64,000 bases of DNA from Mycolicibacterium stellerae (GCF_003719305.1 NZ_RARC01000036.1:1-64000); one strand, 5' to 3'; shown: positions 12,161-23,609, counted from the stretch's first letter. Translations and numbers: made by a program. The notes: a model not told the origin generated them from the letters alone.

Positions 12161-12820
12161 TCAGGTCACGGGCGCGAGGCTATCGGCGTCGACACCAAGT
12201 ACTTCCGCGATCGCGTCGGCAGTCACCGGCCCCGGTCGGAGGACGCGGGGTTGTTCTCCGGTGAGGTCGACGATCGTGGAGGCCGCCTGCTGTTCGGACG
12301 GTCCGCCATCGAGGTAGACCGCGACGAGATCGCCGAGTTGGTCGCGGGCATCTTGCGCGCTGATCGCCGCGGGCCGCCCGGAGATGTTCGCGCTCGACAC
12401 CGCCATCGGACCGACTTCGCGCAGCACTTCGATCGCGACCGGATGCAACGGCATCCGCAGCATCACGGTGCCCGCGGCATCACCGAGATCCCATTGCAGC
12501 GACGGTGCCTGCTGGACGACGAGGCTCAACGCGCCGGGCCAGAACGCACGAATGAGCTCGCGCGCGGCATCCGGCACGGCGTACACCAGGCCCTCGATCG
12601 TGTGCCAAGACCCGACAAGGACGGGCACGGGCATGTTGCGGCCGCGCCCCTTCGCTGAGAGCAGCGCGGCCACCGCCGTGCTGTCGAAGGCGTCGGCGCC
12701 GACCCCGTAGACGGTGTCGGTGGGCAGCACGACCAGCCGCCCGCCCTTGACCGCGCTGACGGCCGAAGCGATTCCGGTCGCGCGCGCATCGGCGTCGGAG
12801 CAGTCGAACAGTTCGGCCAT
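12161..12820 (-). CDS. L-threonylcarbamoyladenylate synthase (Sua5/YrdC/YciO family)
   Basis: A 219-residue YrdC-fold protein that makes threonylcarbamoyl-AMP from threonine, bicarbonate and ATP for t6A modification of ANN-decoding tRNAs. Family motifs are present: LPTDTVYGVGADAF, the Lys/Arg-rich KGRGRNMPVPVLV, and the SSANISGRPA signature. It matches Rv1301 in position, 4 nt after prmC in the order prfA-prmC-sua5-wecA. Confidence 0.93.
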   Translation of the reverse strand: MAELFDCSDADARATGIASAVSAVKGGRLVVLPTDTVYGVGADAFDSTAVAALLSAKGRGRNMPVPVLVGSWHTIEGLVYAVPDAARELIRAFWPGALSLVVQQAPSLQWDLGDAAGTVMLRMPLHPVAIEVLREVGPMAVSSANISGRPAAISAQDARDQLGDLVAVYLDGGPSEQQAASTIVDLTGEQPRVLRPGPVTADAIAEVLGVDADSLAPVT

Positions 12821-12824
12821 GGTT

Positions 12825-13679
12825 CTACCCTCGTCCAGACCGCGTCGCCGTGACGAAGCGGGGTCGACCCGCCAGGTCCCGGTTCGCCGTCACGTCGATA
12901 AAGCGGCCCGCCATCGTGAAAGCTTCGACGGTAAGCGCCGATGTGGTGTCGTCGTGCTCGACAGCACATCGGCCGCCGGGTTTGAGCCAGCGGCCCGCCA
13001 ACTCGGCGATCGCTTTGATTACTACCATCCCGTCCGGGCCACCGAACAGCGCGTGCGGCGGATCATGTTGCGCGACTTCGGGTTCTAGCATCGCGCCGTC
13101 GGGAATGTAGGGCGGGTTGGCGACCAGCAGGTCGACCTGTCCATCGAGTTCCGGTAGCTGGGTGTTGTCGGCGACGTCTGCTCGCACCAATTCGACAGGA
13201 GAGCCGGCGACGTTTCGGTACGCGTAATCCAACGCTTCGTCGGAGTCGTCGACGGCGATGACGCGTGCGTCGGGCCAGAACTTCGAAAGGGCGAGCGCCA
13301 TTGCACCGGTGCCTGTGCACAGATCGACGAGCAGAGGTCGCGGCGGAAGGGGTTGCGCCGACGCCCATTCCAGCAGACCCTCCGTCTCCGGTCGCGGGAT
13401 GAACACCCCGGGACCAACAGCAACGGTCACCGGACCGAGAGCGGCGGAACCGACAATGTGCTGCAACGGAATTCGTTGCGCTCGCGTGGCGACCAGATCG
13501 GCGTAACGGCCGCAGAAGTCGTCGTCGATCTCACCGAGCACCGACAACCGCCCCCAACTCGTGCCTGCGGCGTACGCGGCAAGTTCCTCGGCGTCGGACC
13601 GCGGGGATCCGACTCCCGCCTCGGCGAGGGCGGCGGCTGCATGCTCGATCTCGCGTCGCAGCCTCGCGGTCGGGGTCAT
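12825..13679 (-). CDS. prmC: Peptide chain release factor N5-glutamine methyltransferase PrmC
   Basis: PrmC methylates the Gln of the GGQ motif in release factors. The 284-residue protein has an N-terminal helical domain, the SAM-binding motif [16 protein letters not shown] at about 116-131 and the catalytic NPPY at 188-191. It overlaps its substrate's gene prfA by 4 bp (13676-13679), so enzyme and substrate are translationally coupled. Confidence 0.96.
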   Translation of the reverse strand: MTPTARLRREIEHAAAALAEAGVGSPRSDAEELAAYAAGTSWGRLSVLGEIDDDFCGRYADLVATRAQRIPLQHIVGSAALGPVTVAVGPGVFIPRPETEGLLEWASAQPLPPRPLLVDLCTGTGAMALALSKFWPDARVIAVDDSDEALDYAYRNVAGSPVELVRADVADNTQLPELDGQVDLLVANPPYIPDGAMLEPEVAQHDPPHALFGGPDGMVVIKAIAELAGRWLKPGGRCAVEHDDTTSALTVEAFTMAGRFIDVTANRDLAGRPRFVTATRSGRG

Positions 13680-14749
13680 GCCTGCTGCAGCCGCGACTGC
13701 TTGTCGGCGGCTGCAAGCGCGTCGAACAACGCGTCCATGTCACCGTCGAGGACCTGGTCGAGGTTGTGCGCCTTGTAGTTGATCCGGTGGTCGGCGATGC
13801 GGTTCTCCGGGTAGTTGTACGTCCGGATCCGTTCGCTGCGGTCGACCGTGCGGATCTGGCTGGCCCGGTCGGCCGACGCGTCGGCCTGCGCCTGTTCTTC
13901 GGCGAGTGCCTGCAGCCGGGCGGCCAGCACGTGCATGGCGCGGATCTTGTTCTGCAGCTGGCTGCGTTCGTTCTGGCAGGTGACGACGATTCCGGTGGGT
14001 AAGTGGGTGATGCGGACCGCCGAGTCGGTGGTATTGACGCCCTGACCGCCCTTGCCCGACGACCGGTACACGTCGATGCGCAGATCGGACTCGTCGATCT
14101 GGACCGCCTCGACCTCTTCGGGCTCCGGATAGACCAGAACACCCGCCGCGGAGGTGTGCACGCGTCCCTGTGACTCAGTGACAGGGACGCGCTGCACCCG
14201 GTGCACGCCGCCCTCGAACTTCAGCCGCGACCAGACACCGTCGGCGGAATCGCCCTTGCTTCTGATCGACAGGGTGGCGTCCTTGTAGCCGCCCAGATCA
14301 GAGGTCGTCTCACCGAGCATCGTCACCGTCCAGCCGTGCCGCTCGGCATAGCGGATGTACATGCGGGCGAGATCGGCGGCGAACAATGCGGATTCTTCGC
14401 CACCCTCGCCAGACTTCACCTCCAGCACGATGTCGTCCGCGTCGTGCGGATCGCGCGGGGCGAGCAGGTCGGTCAGATGGGTGTCGAGCTCGTCGACGGT
14501 CGTGGTGAGCTCATCCACTTCGGCCGCGAAGGAGTCATCGTCGGCCGCCAGTTCGCGGGCGGCCTCAAGGTCCCCGCGGGCCGCCTCCAGCTTGCGATGG
14601 GTCGACACAATCGGCGCCAACTGGGCGAATCGCCTGCCGACCTTGCGGGCCTTGTTCGCGTCCGAGTGCAGGTCGGGATCGGAGAGCTGACGCTCGAGGT
14701 CGGCGTGCTCGGCCAGGATGGCGTCGATGGCCGGCGCTTTGTCCGTCAT
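13676..14749 (-). CDS. prfA: Peptide chain release factor 1
   Basis: RF1 terminates translation at UAA and UAG. The 357-residue protein has the stop-recognition tripeptide PVT at 189-191 and the peptidyl-tRNA hydrolysis motif GGQ at 234-236 within [13 protein letters not shown]. Length and N-terminus are normal. About 105 bp separate it from rpmE upstream. Confidence 0.97.
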   Translation of the reverse strand: MTDKAPAIDAILAEHADLERQLSDPDLHSDANKARKVGRRFAQLAPIVSTHRKLEAARGDLEAARELAADDDSFAAEVDELTTTVDELDTHLTDLLAPRDPHDADDIVLEVKSGEGGEESALFAADLARMYIRYAERHGWTVTMLGETTSDLGGYKDATLSIRSKGDSADGVWSRLKFEGGVHRVQRVPVTESQGRVHTSAAGVLVYPEPEEVEAVQIDESDLRIDVYRSSGKGGQGVNTTDSAVRITHLPTGIVVTCQNERSQLQNKIRAMHVLAARLQALAEEQAQADASADRASQIRTVDRSERIRTYNYPENRIADHRINYKAHNLDQVLDGDMDALFDALAAADKQSRLQQA

Positions 14750-14805
14750 CGCCCTCCTCGCGTTGTCCTTAGCGCACTCCGGCAGTTTTTTCGCATAACG
14801 CGAAG

Positions 14806-14845
14806 CGACGCCCGGCCTGCGCGTTGTGCGACAGATCGGGCGTCG
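14806..14845 (-). terminator. 9-bp perfect inverted repeat after rpmE
   Basis: CGACGCCCG at 14806-14814 pairs perfectly with CGGGCGTCG at 14837-14845 across a 22-nt loop. It lies between the rpmE stop and prfA. No U-tract follows on the minus strand, so it would be a tail-less mycobacterial-type terminator or an attenuating structure. A smaller hairpin (TTCGC-ataac-GCGAA) lies beside it at 14790-14804. Confidence 0.4.
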
Positions 14846-14854
14846 TTCGGTCAG

Positions 14855-15094
14855 CTAGCTGTCGGCAGCCTTGTCGGCGCCGCTGGCCTTGCGCTTGCCG
14901 TAGCGCTTCTCGAAGCGGGCCACCCGGCCGCCGCTGTCGAGAATCTTCTGCTTGCCCGTGTAGAACGGGTGGCACTGCGAGCAGACCTCGACGTGGATCT
15001 GTCCGGTCTTCTTGGTGCTGCGCGTGGTGAACGTGTTACCGCAGCCGCAGTGCACGGTCGTCTCGCTGTAGTCAGGGTGAATGCCCGATTTCAT
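14855..15094 (-). CDS. rpmE: 50S ribosomal protein L31, zinc-binding (C+) form
   Basis: A 79-residue ribosomal protein. The four zinc-ligand cysteines are intact: Cys16 and Cys18 (CGCG) and Cys37/Cys40 (CSQC), so this is the C+ paralogue used when zinc is sufficient. The C-terminus is basic, then Ala/Asp-rich. It lies upstream of prfA. In M. tuberculosis rho lies directly before rpmE; here three other genes separate them. Confidence 0.97.
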   Translation of the reverse strand: MKSGIHPDYSETTVHCGCGNTFTTRSTKKTGQIHVEVCSQCHPFYTGKQKILDSGGRVARFEKRYGKRKASGADKAADS

Positions 15095-15228
15095 GGTGTC
15101 CTCTTCATTCGTTGGCCGCCGGGTCGCCCTTGCCGTACCTGGAGCTTTGAGCGTGAACCGGAACCGAAGGTCAGCGGTCCATTATGCCAGGTCAACCGCC
15201 AGTAGCCTAAACGCGCCGACCGGGACGG

Positions 15229-15816
15229 CTATTCCACGGGCAAACCGGCCCGACGACCGGACAACGTCATGACGATGTCCTGGATGGGCCCGCGCACCAC
15301 GTCACCGTCGCCGACGCTGAAATCGGCGTCCGTCGCGGCGAACGTGAGGTTCGGGAACCGCCTGCGCGCATTGAACGGAAAGCCCATCGTCCACAGCCGC
15401 TCGGCCGCGATCACCGCGGCGGGAACGGGCATCGTCCGCGGAATGCCGAGGGGCACCGCGATGTCCTGCCCGTGCACCAGCACGTCGACAAGGGGATCAG
15501 CCACCGCCGTGCCGGGCGGCCTGCGGCGACCGCCGACCATTGCCCGCATCGCCGCGGTGATCTCCTCGGGTCTGCGGTGGTCTTCGCGTGCCATCCGCAG
15601 CGTCAACGCGTTGAACCGAAACCCTGACCGCATGAGCTCGAATGTGACCCGCGTCCAGTTGGTCGTCGACTGGGTGACGTGGGCGGCCGCCTGCCGCACC
15701 GTCCATCCCTGGCACAACGACGGCGTCTCCCACTGTTCGGGGGTCAGGGTGTCGAGGAGGTCGGCGAGGTCGGCGCGCTGCTCGTCGATGTGGGCCCAGA
15801 TCTGCGCGTCGTCCAT
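15229..15816 (-). CDS. DinB-like maleylpyruvate isomerase-family protein (mycothiol-dependent type)
   Basis: A 195-residue actinobacterial protein whose N-terminus (IDEQRADLADLLDTLTPEQWETPSLCQGWTVRQAAAHV, shown here only for its LCxGWTV and AAHV pattern) matches the TIGR03083/MDMPI N-terminal family. Members are DinB-like four-helix bundles; characterised ones bind metal and use mycothiol. The exact substrate is unknown. It is divergent from a MarR regulator with 80 bp between starts, suggesting that the regulator controls it. Confidence 0.8.
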   Translation of the reverse strand: MDDAQIWAHIDEQRADLADLLDTLTPEQWETPSLCQGWTVRQAAAHVTQSTTNWTRVTFELMRSGFRFNALTLRMAREDHRRPEEITAAMRAMVGGRRRPPGTAVADPLVDVLVHGQDIAVPLGIPRTMPVPAAVIAAERLWTMGFPFNARRRFPNLTFAATDADFSVGDGDVVRGPIQDIVMTLSGRRAGLPVE

Positions 15817-15834
15817 GTCTGTCCGCCCTCCATT

Positions 15835-15877
15835 TTAGTAAGCCTTCCTGACGAATATAGACAGGGATCCGTACTAA
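15835..15877. promoter_or_regulatory. Imperfect dyad, probable MarR operator
   Basis: Two 16-nt arms (15835-15850 and 15862-15877) match at 12 of 16 positions when one is reverse-complemented. The outer six (TTAGTA/TACTAA) and the inner four (CCTG/CAGG) are perfect. An 11-bp A+T-rich centre separates them. The site lies in the 80-bp gap between the DinB-like gene and marR, where binding would affect both promoters. Confidence 0.55.
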
Positions 15878-15884
15878 TTCAACC

Positions 15885-15890
15885 TATAAT
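15885..15890 (+). promoter_or_regulatory. -10 element TATAAT for a probably leaderless marR transcript
   Basis: A perfect TATAAT ends 6 nt before the A of the marR ATG at 15897. Transcription normally starts about 7 nt after the -10 hexamer, which would place +1 on or next to the start codon. No ribosome binding site is seen before the ATG, which also fits a leaderless mRNA, common in mycobacteria. The -35 is not conserved. Confidence 0.6.
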
Positions 15891-15896
15891 CGATGA

Positions 15897-16331
15897 ATGG
15901 GCGACGAACCGACCTCCGCGCTGCTGATGTTCGTCGCGCACCGCGCCGCCGAAGCCCGGGTCTTCGAAGCTGTGCGGGCGGCCGGCTTCGACGACCTGAC
16001 CCTCGCCCAGAGCCGCATCGGCCAGCGGCTCAACCGCGAGGGCATCCGCGTCACCGACATCGCCGAGCAGGCCGGCGTGACCAAGCAGACCGCCGGCGCG
16101 CTCGTCGACGAACTGGAAGCCACCGGCTACGTCACGCGCAGACCCGATCCGGCCGACGCGCGCGCCCGCCTCGTTGTGCTCACCGATCGAGGCGAGAAGC
16201 TCTGCGCCGTAGCGGCCGCCGAGATCGCGAAGGTCGAGGCCGAATGGAAAGCCCATCTGGGCACCAAGGCCTACGACGAATTGCGTGCGGCGCTGGTGTC
16301 CCTGCGCGAGGTCACCGATCCGTATCGCTGA
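15897..16331 (+). CDS. MarR family transcriptional regulator
   Basis: A 144-residue winged-helix protein. The helix-turn-helix lies at about residues 50-75 (VTDIAEQAGVTKQTAGALVDELEATGYV) and the wing contains the family-typical RRPDPADARARLVVLT with its D-x-R signature. It probably dimerises on the dyad at 15835-15877 and controls the divergent DinB-like gene and itself. Its last 61 bp overlap the 3' end of the convergent acyl-CoA synthetase gene. Confidence 0.9.
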   Translation: MGDEPTSALLMFVAHRAAEARVFEAVRAAGFDDLTLAQSRIGQRLNREGIRVTDIAEQAGVTKQTAGALVDELEATGYVTRRPDPADARARLVVLTDRGEKLCAVAAAEIAKVEAEWKAHLGTKAYDELRAALVSLREVTDPYR

Positions 16332-17878
16332 CCGTCACGCTTCCACAGCAGACCACCCGGCGGTGTTGTGCCGTAGGAGACCAACTCCCGCTTCAGGATC
16401 TTGTTGGTCGCCGTCGACGGCAGATCCTCGGCGATCCAGACATAGCGCGGCCAGGCCTTCGGCGACAGGTCTGCCTGGGCGGCGAGGAACTCTTCGAGCG
16501 CATCGGGGGTCAGCGTCGCGCCCTCGCGCAGCACGATGGCCGCCATCACCTGATCGCCGACGGCCTCATCGGGCACCGGATACACCGCGACGCGGCTGAC
16601 CTCGGGAAGCCGGATGAGTATGCGCTCGATCGGTGCGGCGGCGAGGTTTTCACCATCGACACGCATCCAGTCGGCCGTGCGGCCTGCGAAGTAGATCCAG
16701 CCGTCGGCGTCGCGGTAGGCCAGGTCTCCCGACCAGTACATGCCGTGGCGCAGCCGGTGGTCGGTGGCGCCGTCGTCCTTGTAATAGCCGCGGAAGAGCC
16801 CGCCGCCGCTGGTGTTCACCAGCTCCCCCACCGCCGCCTCGCGGTTGATCAGATCGCCGCTGTCGTCGAACCTCGCGATCTCGCACTCCTGCAATGTGTC
16901 TGGGTCGTAGATCGCGACTCCTGGAAACCCCTTGCCGAGGGAGCCCTCCGGGCAGCCGTCGTCGCGCGTGATGATGACGGCGTTCTCGGTGGATCCGAAG
17001 CCGTCCCAGACCGTGCAGTCGAAGCGACGGGCGAACTCGGCGATGTCCCGATCGCTGGCCTCGTTGCCGAACGCGACGCGCAGCGGGTTGTCGTGGTCGT
17101 CGGGCTTTTCGGGGGTGGACAGGACGTAGGCGAGCGGCTTGCCGACGTAGTTCATGAACGTGACGCCATAGCGTCGGACATCGTCGAGGAATCGTGATAC
17201 CGAGAAGACCGCGGGCACTATGGCCGCGCCGGTGACCATCGCAACACCCCAGCCGGCGTAGATGGAGTTCGAATGGAACAACGGCATCGACACGTAGCAG
17301 ACGTCAGATGTGCCGACTGAATACCGTTCTGCCAGTGAGCTTCCCGCGAAGATCGGCATCATGTGTTGCACCTGCACGGCCTTCGGGTCGCCGCTGGTTC
17401 CCGAGGTGAAGATCATCACGAAGGTGTCGTCTGGGCCGACCTCGCGGTGCGGCGTCAACTCTTTCGGTTCGGTGGTGAGCGAGGCCCACTCCGCACTGGA
17501 GGTGTCCAGCAACCGGACACCTGGCAGGTCGAGTCCGTCGAGCAGATGACGATGCGCGGCGTCGGTGATCAGGATTTGACAGTCGACGAGGGCGATGTCG
17601 CGGGCCAGGCCTTCGCCCCTTCGGGTGTTGTTGATGCAGCACAGGACATAGCCGCCGAGTGCGGCGGCCGCCATGGCCGTCAACATCTCCGGGCCGTTGG
17701 CCAGCAGGACGCCGACGTGCATGGGCCGGTCGGGGTCGGCGATATCGATGAGCGCGGCGGCCTGGGCGCGTGCCTCGGCGACGTGCTCGCGCCACGTCCA
17801 CGTGCGGTCGCCGTATTTGATCGCGATGGCGTCCTGCTCGGAACGCTCACGAAACAACTGCTGGAGTGTGTCCGCCAT
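16271..17878 (-). CDS. Long-chain fatty acid-CoA ligase, FadD1-like
   Basis: An ANL-superfamily adenylating enzyme of 535 residues that activates a carboxylic acid with ATP and joins it to CoA. The P-loop TSGTSGDPK is at 158-166, then VSMPLFHSN, DGFGSTENAV (A5 region), the YWSGDLAYRDADGW hinge Asp, and the C-terminal lysine in TNKILKRELV. Among M. tuberculosis paralogues it is closest to FadD1 and FadD17 by memory. It lies in the three-gene insert between rho and rpmE; 140 bp separate it from rho. Confidence 0.88.
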   Translation of the reverse strand: MADTLQQLFRERSEQDAIAIKYGDRTWTWREHVAEARAQAAALIDIADPDRPMHVGVLLANGPEMLTAMAAAALGGYVLCCINNTRRGEGLARDIALVDCQILITDAAHRHLLDGLDLPGVRLLDTSSAEWASLTTEPKELTPHREVGPDDTFVMIFTSGTSGDPKAVQVQHMMPIFAGSSLAERYSVGTSDVCYVSMPLFHSNSIYAGWGVAMVTGAAIVPAVFSVSRFLDDVRRYGVTFMNYVGKPLAYVLSTPEKPDDHDNPLRVAFGNEASDRDIAEFARRFDCTVWDGFGSTENAVIITRDDGCPEGSLGKGFPGVAIYDPDTLQECEIARFDDSGDLINREAAVGELVNTSGGGLFRGYYKDDGATDHRLRHGMYWSGDLAYRDADGWIYFAGRTADWMRVDGENLAAAPIERILIRLPEVSRVAVYPVPDEAVGDQVMAAIVLREGATLTPDALEEFLAAQADLSPKAWPRYVWIAEDLPSTATNKILKRELVSYGTTPPGGLLWKRDGQRYGSVTSRRDTSAARNSS

Positions 17879-18019
17879 GGCTCACCTCGGTCCGTCGCGC
17901 TGAGTGAACAGATTTGCGAATCTGTCTACCATCCCCGGTGTGGCCGGATCTGGCCGCGTTCTGGCGGCGTGGCGATACGCGATGCCCGGTCGCAAGACCG
18001 ACCCGGCACAGACGGTTTC

Positions 18020-19963
18020 CTAGTCGTTGTCCATCGAGCCCGGCGTGGTCTTGGAGACCTGCACCAGGAACTCGTAGTTGGTCTTCGTCTTGCGCAGCTG
18101 GCTCATCAGCAGATCGATGGCCTGGTGGGAATCCAGCCCCGACAGCACCCGGCGCAGCTTGTGCACGACCGCGAATTCGTCCGTCGAGAGCAGCAGCTCG
18201 TCCTTGCGTGTACCAGACGGGTTGACGTCGACGGCCGGGAACACGCGGCGCTCGGAGATCTTGCGGTCGAGCTTGAGCTCGGCGTTACCCGTGCCCTTGA
18301 ACTCCTCGAAGATCACCGTGTCGCCGGTCGACCCGGTCTCGACCATCGCGGTTGCGATGATCGTCAGCGAACCGCCATGTTCGATGTTGCGCGCGGCGCC
18401 GAGGAACCGCTTGGGGGGATACAGCGCGGTCGAGTCGACACCACCGGACAGGATGCGACCCGACGCAGGCGACGCGTTGTTGTACGCGCGGCCGAGGCGG
18501 GTGATCGAGTCGAGCAGCACGATGACGTCCTTGCCCTGTTCGACAAGGCGCTTGGCCCGTTCAATGGCCAACTCGGCGGCCTGAGTGTGATCCGACGGCG
18601 GCCGATCGAACGTGGAGGCGATGACCTCACCCTTCACCGAGCGCTGCATGTCGGTGACCTCCTCGGGCCGCTCGTCGACGAGGACGACCATGAGGTGGCA
18701 TTCCGGGTTGTTCTGGGTGACCCCGTTGGCGATGTCCTGCAGGATCGTGGTCTTACCCGCCTTGGGCGGCGACACGATCAGCGCACGCTGGCCTTTACCG
18801 ATCGGCATGATCAGGTCGATCACGCGGGTGGTCAACCGGTCCGGAGTGGTCTCGAGGCGCAGCCGCTGGTTCGGATACAGCGGGGTCAGCTTGGTGAAGT
18901 CCGGACGGTTCCTGGCGTCCTCGACGGGGCCGCCGTTGACGGTGTCGAGCCGGACCAGCGGGTTGAACTTCTGCCGTTGGTTGGGCTGTTCTCCGTCCTT
19001 GGGAACACGGACCGCGCCGGTGATGGCGTCGCCACGGCGCAGACCGTTCTTGCGCACCATGTTCATCGACACGTAGACGTCGTTCGGTCCCGCGAGGTAA
19101 CCCGAGGTGCGGACGAACGCATAGTTGTCGAGCACGTCGAGAATGCCTGCGACGGGCTGGACGACATCGTCCTCGCGCAGTTCGGTCTCGCCGCCGCCGC
19201 CATCGCCGCCGCCTTGGCGGTCACCGCGGCGCCTGCGGTCGCGGAAGCGCCTGCCGCGACGTCCGCCGCGGTCGTCGTCGTCCTGGTTGTTCTGGTTGTT
19301 CTGGTTGTTCTGGTTGTTCTGGTTGCGACCCTGCTGGTTGCCCTGATGGTCACCGCTGTCCTGCTGGTTCCTGTTCCTGCCGGCGCCCTTTTCCGAGTCG
19401 GCGCCGTCCTTGGCGTTTTGGTCGGCGTCCTGCTTGTTCTGGCCGGTGTCCTGCTTGTTCTGGTCACCGGCGGTTCCCGCGTCGCGGGAGGCGCCTCGGC
19501 GCTCACGACGCTGCCGGGTCGGCTGCTCGCCTCCATCGGCTGGCGCGCCGTTGTCGGTTGCGGTGTCTGCCGCGTTGTCCGCGGGTGCTGAACCGCCGTC
19601 GTTGCCGGCGGTATCGGCCTTCGGGGGCGCGGTGGTGTCGTTCACCGACTCCCCGCGGCTTTCCCGGATCGCGGCGATGAGTTCGCTCTTACGCATCCCG
19701 GAGGCGCCCTTGACGCCTACCGAATTGGCCAGGGCCCGCAGTTCGGGCAGCACCATGGCCGACAGCGATCTCTTCGAGGCATCCGTCGTGACATCGGCCT
19801 TGGGGGCCGGCTCGGCATCCGCCTTGGCGGCTGGAGCCGCATCCGGCGCTGGCTGATGTGTCACGTCAGGCTTCGCAGGAGATGAGAATTCTGTCGTCAC
19901 GGTGTTGGGCAGGTCAGCCTGTTCGGCGCTGCCGCCAGCCGTGACGAGGTCCGTTTCAGTCAC
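18020..19963 (-). CDS. rho: Transcription termination factor Rho
   Basis: Rho is the hexameric ATP-dependent RNA translocase that ends transcription. The 647-residue protein has the long actinobacterial N-terminus: a Rho_N/SAP-like helix (RSLSAMVLPELRALANSVG), then about 150 residues of Asn, Gln, Asp, Arg and Gly including NNQ tandem repeats and an Arg-rich stretch that aids RNA binding. The cold-shock-type RNA domain follows (GILDVLDNYAFVRTSGYLAG), and the ATPase with SPPKAGKTT at about residue 400, DERPEEVTDM and LLDSITRLGRAYN. The protein is complete. Confidence 0.97.
   Translation of the reverse strand: MTETDLVTAGGSAEQADLPNTVTTEFSSPAKPDVTHQPAPDAAPAAKADAEPAPKADVTTDASKRSLSAMVLPELRALANSVGVKGASGMRKSELIAAIRESRGESVNDTTAPPKADTAGNDGGSAPADNAADTATDNGAPADGGEQPTRQRRERRGASRDAGTAGDQNKQDTGQNKQDADQNAKDGADSEKGAGRNRNQQDSGDHQGNQQGRNQNNQNNQNNQNNQDDDDRGGRRGRRFRDRRRRGDRQGGGDGGGGETELREDDVVQPVAGILDVLDNYAFVRTSGYLAGPNDVYVSMNMVRKNGLRRGDAITGAVRVPKDGEQPNQRQKFNPLVRLDTVNGGPVEDARNRPDFTKLTPLYPNQRLRLETTPDRLTTRVIDLIMPIGKGQRALIVSPPKAGKTTILQDIANGVTQNNPECHLMVVLVDERPEEVTDMQRSVKGEVIASTFDRPPSDHTQAAELAIERAKRLVEQGKDVIVLLDSITRLGRAYNNASPASGRILSGGVDSTALYPPKRFLGAARNIEHGGSLTIIATAMVETGSTGDTVIFEEFKGTGNAELKLDRKISERRVFPAVDVNPSGTRKDELLLSTDEFAVVHKLRRVLSGLDSHQAIDLLMSQLRKTKTNYEFLVQVSKTTPGSMDND
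19283..19325. repeat. 9-bp minisatellite inside rho (4.8 copies)
   Basis: The plus-strand unit CTGGTTGTT is repeated four times exactly (19283-19318) and then partially to 19325. On the coding strand it encodes repeated Asn-Asn-Gln. The unit is a multiple of three, so copy-number change keeps the frame. It lies in the disordered N-terminal insert of Rho. Confidence 0.95.
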
Positions 19964-20168
19964 GGATTTCCTTTCTTTCCCTCGGTGATCACGTCACGAG
20001 GGTTCGTTGCAGTCAGCCAAGTGGCTGGCTGCGAAGCTGCCACCGTCGCACCTGCAACGGTGATTGCCGGGATTCGCGGCGGTAAGGCGAACCGTCATCC
20101 ACGAGAAGAATTGGTGTGTGTCCTAGTGTCGGCGCAGGCGAAAACCATGCGATTGCTGGACGAGAGCG
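19964..20168 (-). promoter_or_regulatory. Long structured 5' leader of rho
   Basis: About 200 nt separate the predicted rho transcription start from its start codon. The leader contains a hairpin with perfect 6-bp core CAGCCA/TGGCTG at 20014-20027, extended by GCAG/CTGC, and a second stem CACCGT/ACGGTG just upstream in the transcript. A purine-rich ribosome binding site (GAAAGAAAGGAAA) precedes the start. A long leader is expected if Rho controls its own transcription. Confidence 0.5.
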
Positions 20169-20197
20169 AGAATAGCCCGCATCGGTGCAGGAAGCAA
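20169..20197 (-). promoter_or_regulatory. rho promoter (TTGCTT-17-TATTCT)
   Basis: On the minus strand, -35 TTGCTT is at 20197-20192 and -10 TATTCT at 20174-20169, with a 17-bp spacer. It is the best SigA-type match in the 262-bp gap between thrB and rho and gives rho its own transcript. Confidence 0.6.
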
Positions 20198-20225
20198 GGA
20201 CGGGCTGATTCGCGTGTGACGGCTG

Positions 20226-22286
<2,061 letters not shown>

Positions 22287-22290
<4 letters not shown>

Positions 22291-23609
22291 TCGCTTGTCC
22301 CCTCAAGTCGCAGGACGCTGGCCACTTCCTGCACGACGTCGAGGTCGGCGAGCGCGGCGACGGTGTCCGAAAGCGCCGCGTCGGTGGCCTCGTGGGTCAC
22401 CACCACGATCCGCGCACCGCAGCGCTGACCGCCGTCGTCGACGACGCCCTCCTGTCGTACTTCGGCGATGCTGACCTCTCGCTTGCCGAATTCTGCTGCG
22501 ACAGCGGACAGTACGCCTGGCCGGTCTGCGACGTTCATGCTGACGTAGTAGCGAGTGGGGATGAACCCGATCGGCGAGATGGGGAGTTTGGCGTACTTGG
22601 ACTCACGGGGTCCACGCCCGCCCTGCACCCGGTTGCGCGCGGCCATCACTAGATCTCCCATCACGGCCGACGCCGTCGGCGCTCCCCCGGCGCCCTGGCC
22701 GTAGAACATCAGCCGCCCGGCCGCCTCGGCCTCCACCACGACCGCGTTGAAGGCTCCGTTGACCGAGGCGAGGGGATGCGTCAGTGGCACGAGCGCCGGG
22801 TACACGCGTGCCGAAATCCGTTGCTGTCCTTCATCGTTGGTGAGACGTTCACAGATGGACAGCAGCTTGATCGTGCAACCCAGTGCGCGAGCCGTCACGA
22901 AGTCGGCCGGCGTCACCTTGGTGATGCCCTCGCGGTAGACGTCGTCGGCGGTCACCCGGGTGTGAAAGGCGATGGACGCCAGGATGGCGGCCTTGGCCGC
23001 CGCGTCGTATCCCTCGACATCGGCGGTCGGGTCGGCCTCGGCGTAGCCAAGTGCGCTCGCGTCGGCAAGCGCAGCCGAATACTCGGCACCCGTGCTGTCC
23101 ATCTCCGAAAGGATGTAGTTGGTGGTGCCGTTGACGATGCCGGCAACCCGCAGAACCGTGTCGCCCGCCAGGGACTGCGTGAGCGGGCGGATGACGGGGA
23201 TGGCACCGGCGACCGCAGCCTCGAAGTACAGGTCGACGTGGGCATGCTCCGCCGCCTGGGCGAGCTCGCCGGTGGACTGCGCCATCAACGCCTTGTTGGC
23301 GGTCACGACGGACTTGCCCTTTTCGAGGGCCGACAGAATCGCCTTGCGGGCGGGTTCAACTGGACCCATCACCTCGACGACGATGTCGACATCGTCGCGG
23401 GAGACCAGTGCGTCGATATCGCTGGTGAGCATGTCGACCGGTACTCCACGGTCGTCGGCCACCCGCCGCACGCCGATACCGCGCAACACCAGCGGCGCGC
23501 CGATGCGAGCGGTCAGGTCATCGGCGCTCTCCTTGATGATACGGACGACCTGGCTGCCCACGTTCCCAAGACCCAATACGGCCACGCCGACCGGTTTTTC
23601 GTTGCTCAT
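22287..23609 (-). CDS. hom: Homoserine dehydrogenase
   Basis: NAD(P)-dependent enzyme at the branch to threonine and methionine. The 440-residue protein has the Rossmann motif [11 protein letters not shown], the catalytic region [14 protein letters not shown], and a C-terminal ACT domain ([21 protein letters not shown]) for feedback by threonine. It is called thrA in M. tuberculosis annotation. It starts 3 nt after lysA ends. Confidence 0.97.

Noticed and set aside
15180-15200. CATAAT and TTGACC as an rpmE promoter pair
   Set aside because: The two hexamers are only 4 bp apart and cannot form one promoter; no convincing -35 at proper distance was found.
17363-19591. Plus-strand open frame of 742 codons opposite fadD and rho
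   Set aside because: The low-complexity Val/Leu runs are the antisense of the NNQ and Asp/Arg stretch of Rho.
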